Origin: Saccharibacillus sp. O23
GTDB taxonomy: Bacteria > Bacillota > Bacilli > Paenibacillales > Paenibacillaceae
Direction: 5' to 3'
Length of the DNA stretch: 64,000 bases
Assembly (NCBI RefSeq): GCF_002205895.1
Contig: NZ_NJDE01000007.1
Span: 62,001-126,000 of the forward strand
Below are positions 1-8,475 of the stretch, in pieces. The notes beneath the pieces are model-generated. The model was given only the letters and a program-made list of their open reading frames with translations. It was not told where the DNA came from and made no database searches. Position 1 is the stretch's first letter. Every line of letters starts with the position of its first letter. The position numbers were made by a program, and so were the translations under genes.

Positions 1-224
1 GGCTGGTCGGCCTCACGATCGCGCCGCAGGCCATGCTCAAGATTCGCTCCGAACGGCTGCGCTCGATGGGACTGCCGGTCGGTTCCCAGTACGACAGCTT
101 GGAACGCATCAAAGAAGAACTGGATTATGCCGAAGCGCTGTACGCAAGGTTGGGCTGCCTGGTCGTGGATATCACGGACAAAGCGATCGAAGAGACGGCG
201 AGTTTGATTTTGTCGAAGCTTTAA
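1..224 (+). CDS. Pyruvate,phosphate dikinase / PEP synthase regulatory protein, C-terminal fragment
   Basis: The gene enters from the left edge; about 73 C-terminal residues are visible in frame 3 and end at TAA 222-224. The segment GLTIAPQAM ... RSMGLPVGSQY ... EELDYAEALYARLGC ... DITDKAIEETASLIL matches the C-terminus of the DUF299 bifunctional kinase/pyrophosphorylase family, which switches pyruvate,phosphate dikinase or PEP synthase on and off by reversible threonine phosphorylation. The catalytic P-loop lies outside the window. glpX follows on the same strand, so both neighbours belong to gluconeogenic carbon flow. The call rests on recognising the conserved tail, not on a full protein. 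Confidence 0.85.
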   Translation, partial: LVGLTIAPQAMLKIRSERLRSMGLPVGSQYDSLERIKEELDYAEALYARLGCLVVDITDKAIEETASLILSKL

Positions 225-225
225 G

Positions 226-251
226 GCGGTACTTTAACGCGGTACTTTAAC
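226..251. repeat. Perfect 13-bp tandem duplication
   Basis: GCGGTACTTTAAC occurs twice head to tail (226-238, 239-251), directly after the stop codon of the upstream gene, followed by a degenerate start of a third unit. It lies in the leader before glpX. No known function; it may be a simple slippage duplication. Confidence 0.8.
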
Positions 252-342
252 GCGGGAAACGGCTACCCTTAGTATTGACAAGGTACGAAAGCTGCGGGCT
301 TCGGCCGAAAGGCGCCCGACACATCGAATGGAGGGATTGACC

Positions 343-1347
343 ATGGAACGCGAATTGACTTTGGAAATCGTGAGAGTGACGGAACTGGGCGCGCTGGCGG
401 CGGCAAAATGGATCGGCAGAGGAGACAAGAACGCGGCGGACGGCGCGGCGACGACCGCGATCCGTTCGATGTTCGATTCCGTATCCATCGACGGTACGGT
501 CGTTATCGGCGAAGGCGAGATGGACGATGCTCCGATGCTGTACATCGGAGAGAAAGTCGGCACCAAAGAAGGTCCGGAGGTCGATGTCGCCGTCGATCCG
601 CTCGAAGGCACGGAAGTCGTGGCCGCAGGCTTGCAGAACGCGCAAGCGGTGATCGCGATCGCGGAGAAAGGCAGCCTGCTTCACGCGCCGGATATCTACA
701 TGGAGAAACTTGCCTGCGGACCCGAATTGGCCGGCAAGCTGAGTTTGAACGATCCGGTCGAACTGACGCTGCAAAAAGCCGCGCGTTATACCGGCCGGTC
801 GTTGTCCGACCTGACCGTCATGGTGCTCGACCGCGAACGCCATTCGGATTTGATCGCCCGTCTGCGCGGCGCGGGCGTGCGCATCAAGCTGCTCGGACAC
901 GGCGACGTGGCGGGAGCCATTGCCGCGGCGCTGCCGGACAGCGGAGTCGATCTGTACTTGGGCTCGGGCGGCGCTCCGGAAGGCGTGCTGGCCGCGGCCG
1001 CGATGCGCTGCCTCGGCGGGGATATGCAAGGCCGTCTGCTGCCGGACGGACCGTTCGAGAAGCAGCGCTGCATCTCGATGGGGATCGAGGACCCTTCCCG
1101 CATCCTGACGTTGGAAGACATGGCGGGCACGGGCGACGTCTTGTTCGCGGCCACGGGCGTGACGAGCGGCGAATTCCTCGACGGCGTGCGCCTGATCGGC
1201 AAAGACCGCGCCGAGACGCATTCGGTGATCATGCGCGCCAGCAGCCGCACCGTTCGATATATTCGCAGCATGCATTACCTGCCGCTGAAGCAGTTCCCGG
1301 CAGGCCTGCCGGATATTCCGGCCATGGGACGCGCCGTTTCGTTCTAA
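343..1347 (+). CDS. glpX: Fructose-1,6-bisphosphatase, class II
   Basis: 334-residue cytosolic enzyme that hydrolyses fructose-1,6-bisphosphate to fructose-6-phosphate in gluconeogenesis. Visible signatures are GEGEMD (residues 56-61) and DPLEGT (85-90), the acidic metal/phosphate-binding motifs of the lithium-sensitive phosphatase fold, and GSGGAPEG (207-214). Length is normal for the family. The start at 343 is preferred over the in-frame ATG at 328 because GGAGGG (330-335) lies 7 nt before 343. A strong terminator follows, so the transcript ends here. The upstream neighbour also acts at the PEP/pyruvate node. Confidence 0.95.
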   Translation: MERELTLEIVRVTELGALAAAKWIGRGDKNAADGAATTAIRSMFDSVSIDGTVVIGEGEMDDAPMLYIGEKVGTKEGPEVDVAVDPLEGTEVVAAGLQNAQAVIAIAEKGSLLHAPDIYMEKLACGPELAGKLSLNDPVELTLQKAARYTGRSLSDLTVMVLDRERHSDLIARLRGAGVRIKLLGHGDVAGAIAAALPDSGVDLYLGSGGAPEGVLAAAAMRCLGGDMQGRLLPDGPFEKQRCISMGIEDPSRILTLEDMAGTGDVLFAATGVTSGEFLDGVRLIGKDRAETHSVIMRASSRTVRYIRSMHYLPLKQFPAGLPDIPAMGRAVSF

Positions 1348-1431
1348 GTCCGATTCGGGCATTGGGAATTTGCGTTTTTTGATCTTGGATTTTGTTTGGA
1401 TTCGAATCTCTGTTGGGTTAGACTCTGGAGT

Positions 1432-1467
1432 CCCGTTTTCGCCACTCGGCGAAAACGGGCTTTTTTT
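1432..1467 (+). terminator. Rho-independent terminator of glpX
   Basis: Perfect 12-bp stem CCCGTTTTCGCC (1432-1443) / GGCGAAAACGGG (1448-1459) with a 4-nt loop, followed by C and seven T. The rest of the 1348-1674 gap shows no gene or other clear signal. Confidence 0.95.
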
Positions 1468-1674
1468 ATCGGCCGTCCAAACAGGCGTATGCGGCTCGGT
1501 CTTCCCCGGACGTCAATGCCGAATGTTTCTTGCCCGCCATCAACAAAGTTAGGCAGCCGTCAGATTCTTAGGCACGCCCCATAATGTTCGCCCGCGGACA
1601 TCATGTTGCCGTAGACCCACCGCATACCGGCTTGTTATGCTATTCCTGTAATTCCCGGATGCGGAGGCGGAATC

Positions 1675-2592
1675 ATGACGGACATTTACGACAAAATCAA
1701 AGAAGGCGAACGCGGCGCGTGGCTGAGCATCGGAGCCTATCTGTTCTTGTCCGCGCTCAAGTTGACGATCGGTTACCTGTTTCTGTCCAGCGCGCTTCAG
1801 GCGGACGGACTCAATAATCTGACCGACATCGTGGCTTCGGTCGCGGTGCTGATCGGGCTGAGAATCTCGCGCAAGCCGCCGGACGCGGATCATGCTTACG
1901 GCCATTTTCGCGCGGAAACGGTAGCCGCCTTGACGGCTTCTGTCATTATGGCGTTCGTCGGACTGGAAGTTCTGGTCGGCGCGGCGCGGACGCTATCGGC
2001 TGGAAGCGGCGAAGCGCCGCAGTCTTGGGTAGCCGGGGTGGCTCTGCTGTGCGCGGCGGCGATGTACGGCGTATACCGCTATAACCGCAGTTTGTCGATC
2101 AAGACGGGAAGCTTGTCGTTGATGGCCGCGGCCAAAGACAATCTGTCCGATGCTCTGGTCAGCGTCGGAGCCGCCGTCGGCATCTTGGGTTCGCAGCTCC
2201 GCATGCCGTGGCTGGACGGGGTTACTGCCTTCGTCGTGGGTCTGATCATTTGCAAAACGGCTTGGGAGATTCTGCGCGAATCGCTGCATCGGTTGACGGA
2301 CGGGTTCGATCAGCAGGAACTGAAGCGCATACGCGGCACGATCGCCGAGGTCGACGGCGTCGAAGAAGTTAGGGAACTGAAAGCTCGCGTGAACGGGAGT
2401 CAGACGGTACTGGACGTGGTGGTCGAAGTCGCCCGCGACTTGAGCTTGGTCGAAGGACACGAGATCGCGGACCGCATCGAAGCGGATTTGAAAAAGCGGC
2501 ACGAGATCTATTTCGTCAACGTGCATGTGGAACCGATCGAAGCGGCCGCGCCGGACAAGAACGAACAGACGGAATCGGGAACGGATCGGTAA
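1675..2592 (+). CDS. Cation diffusion facilitator family metal exporter (Mn-type candidate)
   Basis: 305-residue integral membrane antiporter expected to export divalent metal ions in exchange for protons. An N-terminal bundle of about six membrane helices is followed by a cytoplasmic domain from about residue 205 with the usual CDF ferredoxin-like pattern. The TM2 motif ADGLNNLTD (43-51), the loop DADHAYGHFRAE (70-81) and the TM5 motif KDNLSD (D155, D159) are visible. The usual TM5 histidine of zinc exporters is absent (Asp-x3-Asp instead), which in this family points to manganese exporters such as the B. subtilis MneP/MneS type; the metal is therefore an inference. GGAGG at 1663-1667 supports the start. 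The gene appears monocistronic. Confidence 0.9.
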   Translation: MTDIYDKIKEGERGAWLSIGAYLFLSALKLTIGYLFLSSALQADGLNNLTDIVASVAVLIGLRISRKPPDADHAYGHFRAETVAALTASVIMAFVGLEVLVGAARTLSAGSGEAPQSWVAGVALLCAAAMYGVYRYNRSLSIKTGSLSLMAAAKDNLSDALVSVGAAVGILGSQLRMPWLDGVTAFVVGLIICKTAWEILRESLHRLTDGFDQQELKRIRGTIAEVDGVEEVRELKARVNGSQTVLDVVVEVARDLSLVEGHEIADRIEADLKKRHEIYFVNVHVEPIEAAAPDKNEQTESGTDR

Positions 2593-2787
2593 AAGGGCAC
2601 AAAGGAAAAGGGCTCGCTTTGCGCGATACACGGGTTCTTTTCTACGATGAGCGATAAACGATAAGAGCGTTCTTCTTCTCCGCTGAATCCGCCCTGCTAA
2701 CTCGATCGCCGGCGTTTTGTGAACGTACGCAGACGCGATCCATTCGCCAAACGCGTCCTGTCTTCGCCGGGCATATTCTGTCTTCGC

Positions 2788-2976
2788 AAAATGTTGTCGA
2801 AATCCATCATTTTTGCCGAAATCAGCGATTAACCTTCGAATTGTTGCCGAAATCCATCATTTTCAGCTCTTTACCGGCAAAAACGAGCGTTTATCCGAAA
2901 AATGATGGATTCTCGCAACATTTCCGCACTCGAAGCTCGTTTACTTTTGAAAAAAATGGATTTTTGCAACATTCCG
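2788..2976. repeat. Four-copy intergenic repeat patch (two direct, two inverted)
   Basis: About 28-nt degenerate units with consensus ATGTTGncgAAATCCATCATTTT occur on the plus strand at 2788-2816 and 2838-2866 and on the minus strand at 2895-2926 and 2949-2976. Spacing within each pair is close to 50 nt. The arrangement can fold into a large cruciform/hairpin in which copy 2 pairs with copy 3 and copy 1 with copy 4. No gene is seen in 2593-3174 apart from this patch and the terminator at 3065-3096. Confidence 0.8.
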
Positions 2977-3064
2977 TTTGATCGAGACGCCGATCCGCCT
3001 ATTCGATACCTTGAATCGCTTCTTTTGCGAGTTGCATGAAAAGAAGCGAACTTCCGCTCATGCC

Positions 3065-3096
3065 AAAAACGGCCGCGCTTTTTTCGCGAGGCCGTT
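3065..3096 (-). terminator. Probable terminator of the MFS gene
   Basis: Read on the minus strand: AACGGC-(2-nt bulge)-CGCG, A/G-rich loop, CGCG-GCCGTT, then a short T run (A run at 3065-3069 on the plus strand). It lies 79 nt after the MFS stop codon. Confidence 0.6.
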
Positions 3097-3174
3097 ATGA
3101 AAGCTTCTGCAAACCAATAAAACAAAAACATGCTCGTGCGCCGACTGAACATCATGCGAGGTTGCGTTCCGCCG

Positions 3175-4407
3175 TCAAGCGCGCGGGCTCGCCGTCTCGG
3201 CGCCCATGGCTTCCGCGCGCTCGCGGTCGCTTCGGCCGACGCGCAGCACCAGCAGGAAGCAGAGGAACAGCACGATTGCCGCGGATACGTACGGATAATT
3301 GAGATTCACGTCGAACAGCGCGCCCGCGACGATCGGTCCGGCGATATTGCCGAGACTGCTGTACGCGGAGTTCAGACCGGCGGCGAAGCCTTGCTGGTCT
3401 CCGGCGCGACGGGAGATCTGCGTGCCGATCGCCGGCCGCAGAATATCGATCGACAAGAACACGATGAACGTCACGGTCACGATCAGCCAATATTCGTGCA
3501 CGAACAGCGTCAGCAGCACGAATACCGAAGCGGCTGCCAGACAGACCGAGATCACCGACTGCTCGCCGAAACGGTTCAGCAGCCAACCGAAGATGGTTGC
3601 CTGCACGACCGCGCCCGCGATCGAGCCGAAGGTAATGATCACGGCGATATCGCGCGCCGTAAAGCCGAACTTGTGATCGACGAACAATCCGAAGACCGTC
3701 TCGTAATTCGCCAAGCCGAACGCGCTGACGAACACGATGACCAGACTGAGGAAATACGGCAGCCGGTAAGAAGAAGCGAGCTGCTTCAGCAGGCTGTCGC
3801 GTTTGCCGACCGCTTGAGCGGCCAGTTCCGCGCGGCGTTCCGGACTCAGCGATTCCGGCAGCACGAACAGCGTCACCACGCCGGAGATCAGAGCGGCGAT
3901 CCCCGCCGCGAAGAACGGCACGCGGATGCCGAACTCCGCCAAGAAGCCGCCGATCCCCGGCCCGATGATAAAGCCGGTCGTAATGGCCGCGTTGATGAAG
4001 CCCATGCCTTTGGCGCGTTCTTCGTCGGTCGTGATATCGGCCGTGTACGCCATAACGGCCGGCATGATCAGTGCCGCGCCGATACCGCCCAGAATCCGCG
4101 AGACGAACAGCAGCCACGGCGCTTCGGCGATGCCGAACAGGAACTCGGAGACGGCGAAGATCGCCATGCCGACGATAATCACTTTCTTGCGTCCGATTCG
4201 GTCCGATACCCGGCCGCCGATCGGCGAACAGATCAACTGCGAGACCGAGAACGTCGCGGTCAGCAGACCGACGATGCTGCCGCCGATATGCAGCGTATTC
4301 ATGAACGTCGGCATGATCGGCACGACAAGGCCTATCCCGGTGAAAACAAGGAAAATATTGAACATGAGCAGCAGCAGGGCCGCCCGGTTGCGAAGCATCA
4401 AAGCCAT
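3175..4407 (-). CDS. MFS drug-efflux-type transporter
   Basis: 410-residue major facilitator superfamily antiporter, about 12 membrane helices. Visible features are the TM1 segment GIGLVVPIMPTFM, the loop 2-3 motif GRVSDRIGRKKVI (motif A) and GPGIGGFLAE in TM5 (motif C, typical of DHA1 antiporters such as Bmr/NorA/TetA). The start at 4407 is chosen because GGAGG (4421-4417) sits 9 nt upstream; an ATG at 4416 touches the ribosome site and is less likely. A TetR regulator lies immediately upstream on the same strand, and an operator-like palindrome (4500-4513) lies before this gene. Drug specificity cannot be read from sequence. Confidence 0.88.
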   Translation of the reverse strand: MALMLRNRAALLLLMFNIFLVFTGIGLVVPIMPTFMNTLHIGGSIVGLLTATFSVSQLICSPIGGRVSDRIGRKKVIIVGMAIFAVSEFLFGIAEAPWLLFVSRILGGIGAALIMPAVMAYTADITTDEERAKGMGFINAAITTGFIIGPGIGGFLAEFGIRVPFFAAGIAALISGVVTLFVLPESLSPERRAELAAQAVGKRDSLLKQLASSYRLPYFLSLVIVFVSAFGLANYETVFGLFVDHKFGFTARDIAVIITFGSIAGAVVQATIFGWLLNRFGEQSVISVCLAAASVFVLLTLFVHEYWLIVTVTFIVFLSIDILRPAIGTQISRRAGDQQGFAAGLNSAYSSLGNIAGPIVAGALFDVNLNYPYVSAAIVLFLCFLLVLRVGRSDRERAEAMGAETASPRA

Positions 4408-4499
4408 GATCGTCATCCTCCGGAATTCATTCCATTGAAATAAAAGTACAGATAACACGCTTAACACGCGCAAAAAAAGCAATTGACCTCATCAATCAT

Positions 4500-4513
4500 A
4501 CTGAACGTTCGGT
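4500..4513. promoter_or_regulatory. TetR operator candidate upstream of the MFS gene
   Basis: ACTGAACGTTCGGT is a 14-bp palindrome with one mismatched pair. Its complement contains CGTTCAGTAT when flanks are included, which is identical to 10 bp of the site before the tetR gene (5301-5320). Confidence 0.65.
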
Positions 4514-4615
4514 CTGTAATAAAGCGGCCGGAATGCGGAAAAGCGAAACGGGCCGAAAAGAAAACGGAGCCGAAGCCTACGAAGCGCAAAACGCGGCGTC
4601 AATGAAAACGCGGCG

Positions 4616-5233
4616 CTAACGCTCCGGTTCCGATACGGCCGCCGTTTCGGCGACGCCGTGCAGGAAGACTTCGATCGCCAGACGATAAGTCGTAAGCGCC
4701 TGCTCCGTACTGGAACGCCGCGAAATCTGGCTCAGCCCGACAACCAGTGCTTCCAGCACCAGAGCGAGACCGGCGGTGTCACCGCTGCGGAATTCGCCGC
4801 TGTCGATGCCTTCTTGGATCAGCGCTCGGTTGAACGCCAGATGGTTCGCGACCATCTCTGCCAGACGGTCTTCGACTTCGCAGGTCTTGTCGTCGCCGAC
4901 GAAGAACTCGTCCGCCGCTTTGGTCAGCGGATGGTTGAGATCTTCGTTGACCATCTGCTCGGCGAATCCGTACATTTTCTCGGCGGCCGAGGCGTATCGA
5001 TGCTCTTTCTCCTGCCACTTGGCGATCCAGTCCCGATCCCACTCGTCCAGCAGATACAGGAACAAGCCTTCTTTGCTTTTGAAATGGTAATAGATATTGC
5101 CTTTGCTGCTGCCGGTCGCGGCCGTGATGTCTTCGATCGAGGTCGCTTTATATCCTTTCTGCACGAACAGATGCCGCGCGGCGTCGCCGATGCGTTTGCG
5201 CGTTTGTTCGCTTTGCAGTTGTTTTTTGTTCAA
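4616..5233 (-). CDS. TetR/AcrR family transcriptional repressor
   Basis: 205-residue predicted dimeric DNA-binding repressor. The N-terminal TetR helix-turn-helix is clear: RKRIGDAARHLFVQKGYKAT, then SIEDITAATGSSKGNIYYHF (about residues 12-51); the C-terminal ligand domain is divergent. The start is taken as the TTG at 5233 because GGAGG lies 7 nt upstream (5245-5241); upstream in-frame ATGs lack a ribosome site. It precedes the MFS pump by 208 nt on the same strand. Paired near-identical operators before both genes imply that it represses itself and the pump and is released by a pump substrate (inference). Confidence 0.88.
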   Translation of the reverse strand: MNKKQLQSEQTRKRIGDAARHLFVQKGYKATSIEDITAATGSSKGNIYYHFKSKEGLFLYLLDEWDRDWIAKWQEKEHRYASAAEKMYGFAEQMVNEDLNHPLTKAADEFFVGDDKTCEVEDRLAEMVANHLAFNRALIQEGIDSGEFRSGDTAGLALVLEALVVGLSQISRRSSTEQALTTYRLAIEVFLHGVAETAAVSEPER

Positions 5234-5300
5234 AAGATAACCTCCTGCTTGCTGCCTGAATGAGGCTTGATGATGCAAGGTATGATACGTTTCGATAATC

Positions 5301-5316
5301 CTGAACTTTCGTTCAG
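5301..5316. promoter_or_regulatory. TetR autoregulatory operator candidate
   Basis: CTGAAC-TTTC-GTTCAG is a perfect 6-bp inverted repeat, 68 nt upstream of the tetR start. It shares CGTTCAGTAT with the site at 4498-4509 (opposite orientation). A TATCAT element at 5286-5281 on the minus strand could be the -10. Confidence 0.7.
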
Positions 5317-5382
5317 TATCTTAACACGAACGCTTCGAAAAAGGCAAACGAAAAGAACGGAAGCAGCGAATCGCGCGCGGCT

Positions 5383-5411
5383 TTGCCGTCTTCCCGTTTT
5401 TTTCTTATAAT
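5383..5411 (+). promoter_or_regulatory. Sigma-A promoter of the 5480-8434 operon
   Basis: TTGCCG (5383-5388), 17-nt spacer, TATAAT (5406-5411). It lies 68 nt before the GTG start at 5480, with no other candidate nearby. Confidence 0.75.
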
Positions 5412-5479
5412 CAAAAAAGATATTCGCCGAGGAACCGGGCATAAGCTCGTATCCGGAGTGACGGCGGGGAGGCGGCAGA

Positions 5480-6265
5480 GTGATAGAGCGGTTGGATCGG
5501 GTCCGAGAAAGCGGTCATGAGGTGACTGTAGAAGACACGGACGAATTATACGGGGAAAAAGGCCGATTCCGCGTGCTTCAGTTTGCCGACGGCGACGTGC
5601 AGGGAGCGTTGGATCTGAATCGGCCGGAGCGAATCGTGCTGGAATATCCGCGCGCGATCATTCATCTGATCGAGCGGAATGCGCCGGAGTTCGAGAGAGC
5701 GTTTATCATCGGGCACGGAATCGGAACGATCGCCGGCCGTTTTGCGGATCGGGATATTCGAACGGCCGAGATCAGCCCCGCGATCGCGCGATGGAGCCGG
5801 ATCTATTTCGGTTATGATGGACCCGAAGTGTCGGTCGGCGACGGTCGCGAGCTGCTGGCGCAAGAGCCGGACGGTTCGCTCGATGTCATCGTGCTGGACG
5901 CGTTTACGGAAAAAGGCAAGCCCTGGCATCTGTTCACCCGGGAGTTCTGGAAGCTCGCCGAGCGAAAATTGCACGGGAACGGGCTGCTGCTGTTAAACGT
6001 GTTCGGCCGCGGCCGCCGGGATTCGTTCGTCGACGCCGTATGGGCGGGATTATCGGAGACGTTCGCTTACCGGCGAGGGTTCGTGCTGCCGCCGGATCGT
6101 CCGTATGAACCGGCCAATCGCGTGTTGATCGCGTCCAAACGGCCGATCGCGGCGAAGTTGGGGCAGATGGCGGGATTCGAAGAGTCGGACCCCGAGCGGG
6201 GAACGGTATTGGAAGACGAGATGTTCGGTTATTCGAGCGTAGGGGAAAGCGAGGAATCTATATAG
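5480..6265 (+). CDS. Spermidine synthase-like methyltransferase-fold protein
   Basis: 261-residue cytosolic protein with the Rossmann fold of spermidine synthases and SAM-dependent methyltransferases. FIIGHGIGTIAGRF (75-88) is the nucleotide-binding loop, E97 in AEISP ends strand 2, VGDGRELL (119-126) and IVLDAF (137-142) are motifs II and III. Canonical SpeE has the loop GGGDG; here it is GHGIG, so true aminopropyl transfer is uncertain and a methyltransferase role is possible. It starts with GTG; GGGGAGG (5467-5472) is 7 nt upstream. It is the first gene of an operon; the next gene begins 2 nt after its stop codon. Confidence 0.75.
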   Translation: MIERLDRVRESGHEVTVEDTDELYGEKGRFRVLQFADGDVQGALDLNRPERIVLEYPRAIIHLIERNAPEFERAFIIGHGIGTIAGRFADRDIRTAEISPAIARWSRIYFGYDGPEVSVGDGRELLAQEPDGSLDVIVLDAFTEKGKPWHLFTREFWKLAERKLHGNGLLLLNVFGRGRRDSFVDAVWAGLSETFAYRRGFVLPPDRPYEPANRVLIASKRPIAAKLGQMAGFEESDPERGTVLEDEMFGYSSVGESEESI

Positions 6266-6267
6266 AG

Positions 6268-6936
6268 ATGGAGACGACTTATCGAATCAAAGACGGCAAA
6301 GGTTCGAACGGCGCGGGAACGACGCTGTATCTGACCCGGCACGGGCAAACGGAATGGAATCTCGAAGGAAGGCTTCAAGGCAAACTCGATTCGCCGCTCA
6401 CTCCGCAAGGACTGCTGCATGCGAGCTGGCTTAGCGAGTCGTTGGCCGGGACCGCGCTTGACGCGATCTATTCCAGTTCCAGCCCTCGCGCTTTGCGGAC
6501 CGCCGAGATTCTGCGCGGCAGCCGGCCGCTGGAGATCAAGGCCGTCGACGAACTTCGGGAAGTTCATATGGGCGATTGGGAAGGACGGGTCGGTTCGGAG
6601 ATCGAAGCGGCTTCGCCGGATGCTTATCATGCGTTCTGGAATACGCCGCATCTATACGAACCGGCGAACGGCGGCGAAAGCTTCGTCGAATTGGGCGAAC
6701 GGGTCGTGCCGGCGATCGAACGAATCCTGAGCGACAACCGAGGACGCAGCATTCTGGTCGTGACGCATGCCGGCGTATTGAATCTGCTGATGACGGCTTT
6801 TCGCGGCCTGCCGCTCTCCGAAATGTGGAGACCTCCGATCCTGCAATCGACCTGCTTGTGCAAGATCGTGTACGACAGCGAAGGCGCGACAGTGGAACTG
6901 CACGGAGACGTCTCGCATTATCGGGAGCAGGCGTGA
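6268..6936 (+). CDS. Histidine phosphatase superfamily protein (phosphoglycerate-mutase-like)
   Basis: 222 residues of the branch-1 histidine phosphatase fold. The phosphohistidine motif LTRHGQTEWN (22-31, nucleophile H25) and the second catalytic histidine in VVTHAGVLNLL (H167) are present, with arginines of the phosphate pocket. Family members include the GpmB/CobC/PhoE-type phosphatases; the substrate is not predictable. It starts 2 nt after the upstream stop codon, so translation is likely coupled to the spermidine-synthase-like gene. Confidence 0.88.
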   Translation: METTYRIKDGKGSNGAGTTLYLTRHGQTEWNLEGRLQGKLDSPLTPQGLLHASWLSESLAGTALDAIYSSSSPRALRTAEILRGSRPLEIKAVDELREVHMGDWEGRVGSEIEAASPDAYHAFWNTPHLYEPANGGESFVELGERVVPAIERILSDNRGRSILVVTHAGVLNLLMTAFRGLPLSEMWRPPILQSTCLCKIVYDSEGATVELHGDVSHYREQA

Positions 6937-6986
6937 CGGATTCGGCCAAATGGCCCGATCCGCAAGTTCAAGGAGGCGGAAGCGCA

Positions 6987-7859
6987 ATGTTGAAAAAGAA
7001 CGATCCGGCATGGAGCAAACTGACGACGGCTTACGGAGAAGGGGCGGAGGCTTTGGAACTGCTGCTCCGCTTGGAACCGGACGCGGCGGACGAGGAGCTG
7101 CGCCGGGAATTGATCGAACTGCTGCTGCATCAAGGCACGATCTACACGGCGACGCTTGCCGCCATGCCGTATCTGGCGAATATGGCCGAGCAGACCGAAG
7201 ACGACGAAGCGCTGATCGATCTGTATATCTCCGGCGGCTTGATGAAAGCCGGCCGCGAAGGCGAAGAAGGCGAGCCGGTCGAACGTTCCGGCGAATTCCG
7301 GCGGGACCGTCAGGGCGAGCTGGACGAAGCGACGGTGCGAAGCATCGCGGACGGCTACCGCGACGGCATCGCGCGCTTGGCCGCGCTGCATGAACGCGCG
7401 ACCCGGCGAGCGGCGGAAGCGGCGAATGCCGGAGAAGAGGAAGACGCGGACACCGTCTACCTGCTGGCCGCCCGCGCCGCTTATGCCGGACATCTGAACG
7501 CGGCCCGGCTGCTGTTCGACTTCTCGGGCGGCGACGAATATGTCGGGGCCTGCCCGTCCTGCGAGACGGACTGGTATATCTGGCCCCGGGAAGAAGGCTC
7601 GGATGCCCGGGAAGAATACGGCGCTCTGATCGTCTATCCGTACGATCCGGTCTTGGAAGAAGCCGGAGATCGGGTCGCGGCGGAGATTCGTCCTGCGCGG
7701 CGAGATGCGCTGCGTCCGGAGCTGCGGGAACTGGCGAGCGAAGCCCGACGGCTCGGCGCGCGGGGTCTGGCCGATGCGATTCCGTCGCTGGACGGTCATG
7801 CGCACTGCCCCGTTTGCGGACAGGAAGAATCGGTATGGACCGTGCTGACGGGATGGTGA
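6987..7859 (+). CDS. Uncharacterised helical protein with two CxxC motifs
   Basis: 290 residues. The N-terminal part is rich in Glu/Leu/Ala helices reminiscent of HEAT-type repeats (for example ELIELLLHQGTIYTATLAAM). The C-terminal third has two CxxC pairs, C189-x2-C192 (CPSCETDW) and C274-x2-C277 (CPVCGQEE), about 80 residues apart, which could together bind one zinc. Similar HEAT-like proteins occur near polymorphic-toxin immunity genes, but nothing here proves that. AAGGAGG (6970-6976) decides the start at 6987; longer upstream frames only overlap the phosphatase gene. Third gene of the operon, function unknown. Confidence 0.7.
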   Translation: MLKKNDPAWSKLTTAYGEGAEALELLLRLEPDAADEELRRELIELLLHQGTIYTATLAAMPYLANMAEQTEDDEALIDLYISGGLMKAGREGEEGEPVERSGEFRRDRQGELDEATVRSIADGYRDGIARLAALHERATRRAAEAANAGEEEDADTVYLLAARAAYAGHLNAARLLFDFSGGDEYVGACPSCETDWYIWPREEGSDAREEYGALIVYPYDPVLEEAGDRVAAEIRPARRDALRPELRELASEARRLGARGLADAIPSLDGHAHCPVCGQEESVWTVLTGW

Positions 7860-7894
7860 GATTAAGAATAGAAGAAGTTCAGAAGGAGCTCAAT

Positions 7895-8434
7895 ATGCAG
7901 GGAACAGAAGAATTGGATTTCCGGATCAAACTCGATAAAAAAGATTTCGTTTCGTTCAATATGGAATATCGGCGGAAGTTTTATCTGCTGTTTTCGCTCG
8001 TTTATTTCCTGCTGGCCGCCGCGATGTTTCTGCTGATCAACAACGACGAACCGCCGACGACGCTCACGTTCGTTTTCGCCGTCGTGGTCGGAGCGGCCGT
8101 CGTGGGTGCCGTCCAGCTTTCTTTCCTATTCACCATGAGATTTCAGGTCGGCCGCATGTTCAGTTCGGACCGCCTCCTACAGTATGAGCAGCGTTATGTC
8201 TTGAACGATTCGACGCTCGCGGTGCTGACGCAGGTCGGAGACAGCCGCTTCGGCTGGGACAAACTGTACCGCGCCGTCGAATATCGCAGTTCGATCGCGC
8301 TGTTCGTCGGCCGCAACCGCGCTTTGATTCTGCCCAAACGCCTGCTGGACGCGCAGCTCCCGAACGGCACGGCCGAAGTCAAAAGGCTGATCCGCTCCTG
8401 CTTGCCGCCGAAGAAGGTCAAATTCCGGCGGTAG
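7895..8434 (+). CDS. YcxB-like membrane protein
   Basis: 179 residues with two adjacent membrane segments (about 29-48 and 56-78, YLLFSLVYFLLAAAMFLL and a Val/Ala-rich stretch) followed by a C-terminal cytoplasmic domain typical of the YcxB-like family: RYVLNDSTLAVLTQVGDSRF, WDKLYRAVEY, LILPKRLL. Function unknown. AAGGAG (7882-7888) sets the start. Last gene of the operon, followed by a bidirectional terminator. Confidence 0.8.
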   Translation: MQGTEELDFRIKLDKKDFVSFNMEYRRKFYLLFSLVYFLLAAAMFLLINNDEPPTTLTFVFAVVVGAAVVGAVQLSFLFTMRFQVGRMFSSDRLLQYEQRYVLNDSTLAVLTQVGDSRFGWDKLYRAVEYRSSIALFVGRNRALILPKRLLDAQLPNGTAEVKRLIRSCLPPKKVKFRR

Positions 8435-8475
8435 AACAGAGCGGAAGCTTTGGCGGTTCTCGATTTCGCTATAAT

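Noticed and set aside
2788..2976. CRISPR array
   Set aside because: Only four degenerate units, two in each orientation, no regular unique spacers and no cas genes.
6576..7859. 427-codon version of the CxxC protein starting inside the phosphatase gene
   Set aside because: AAGGAGG at 6970-6976 and the start of family-like sequence place the start at 6987; upstream residues are a shadow of the phosphatase frame.
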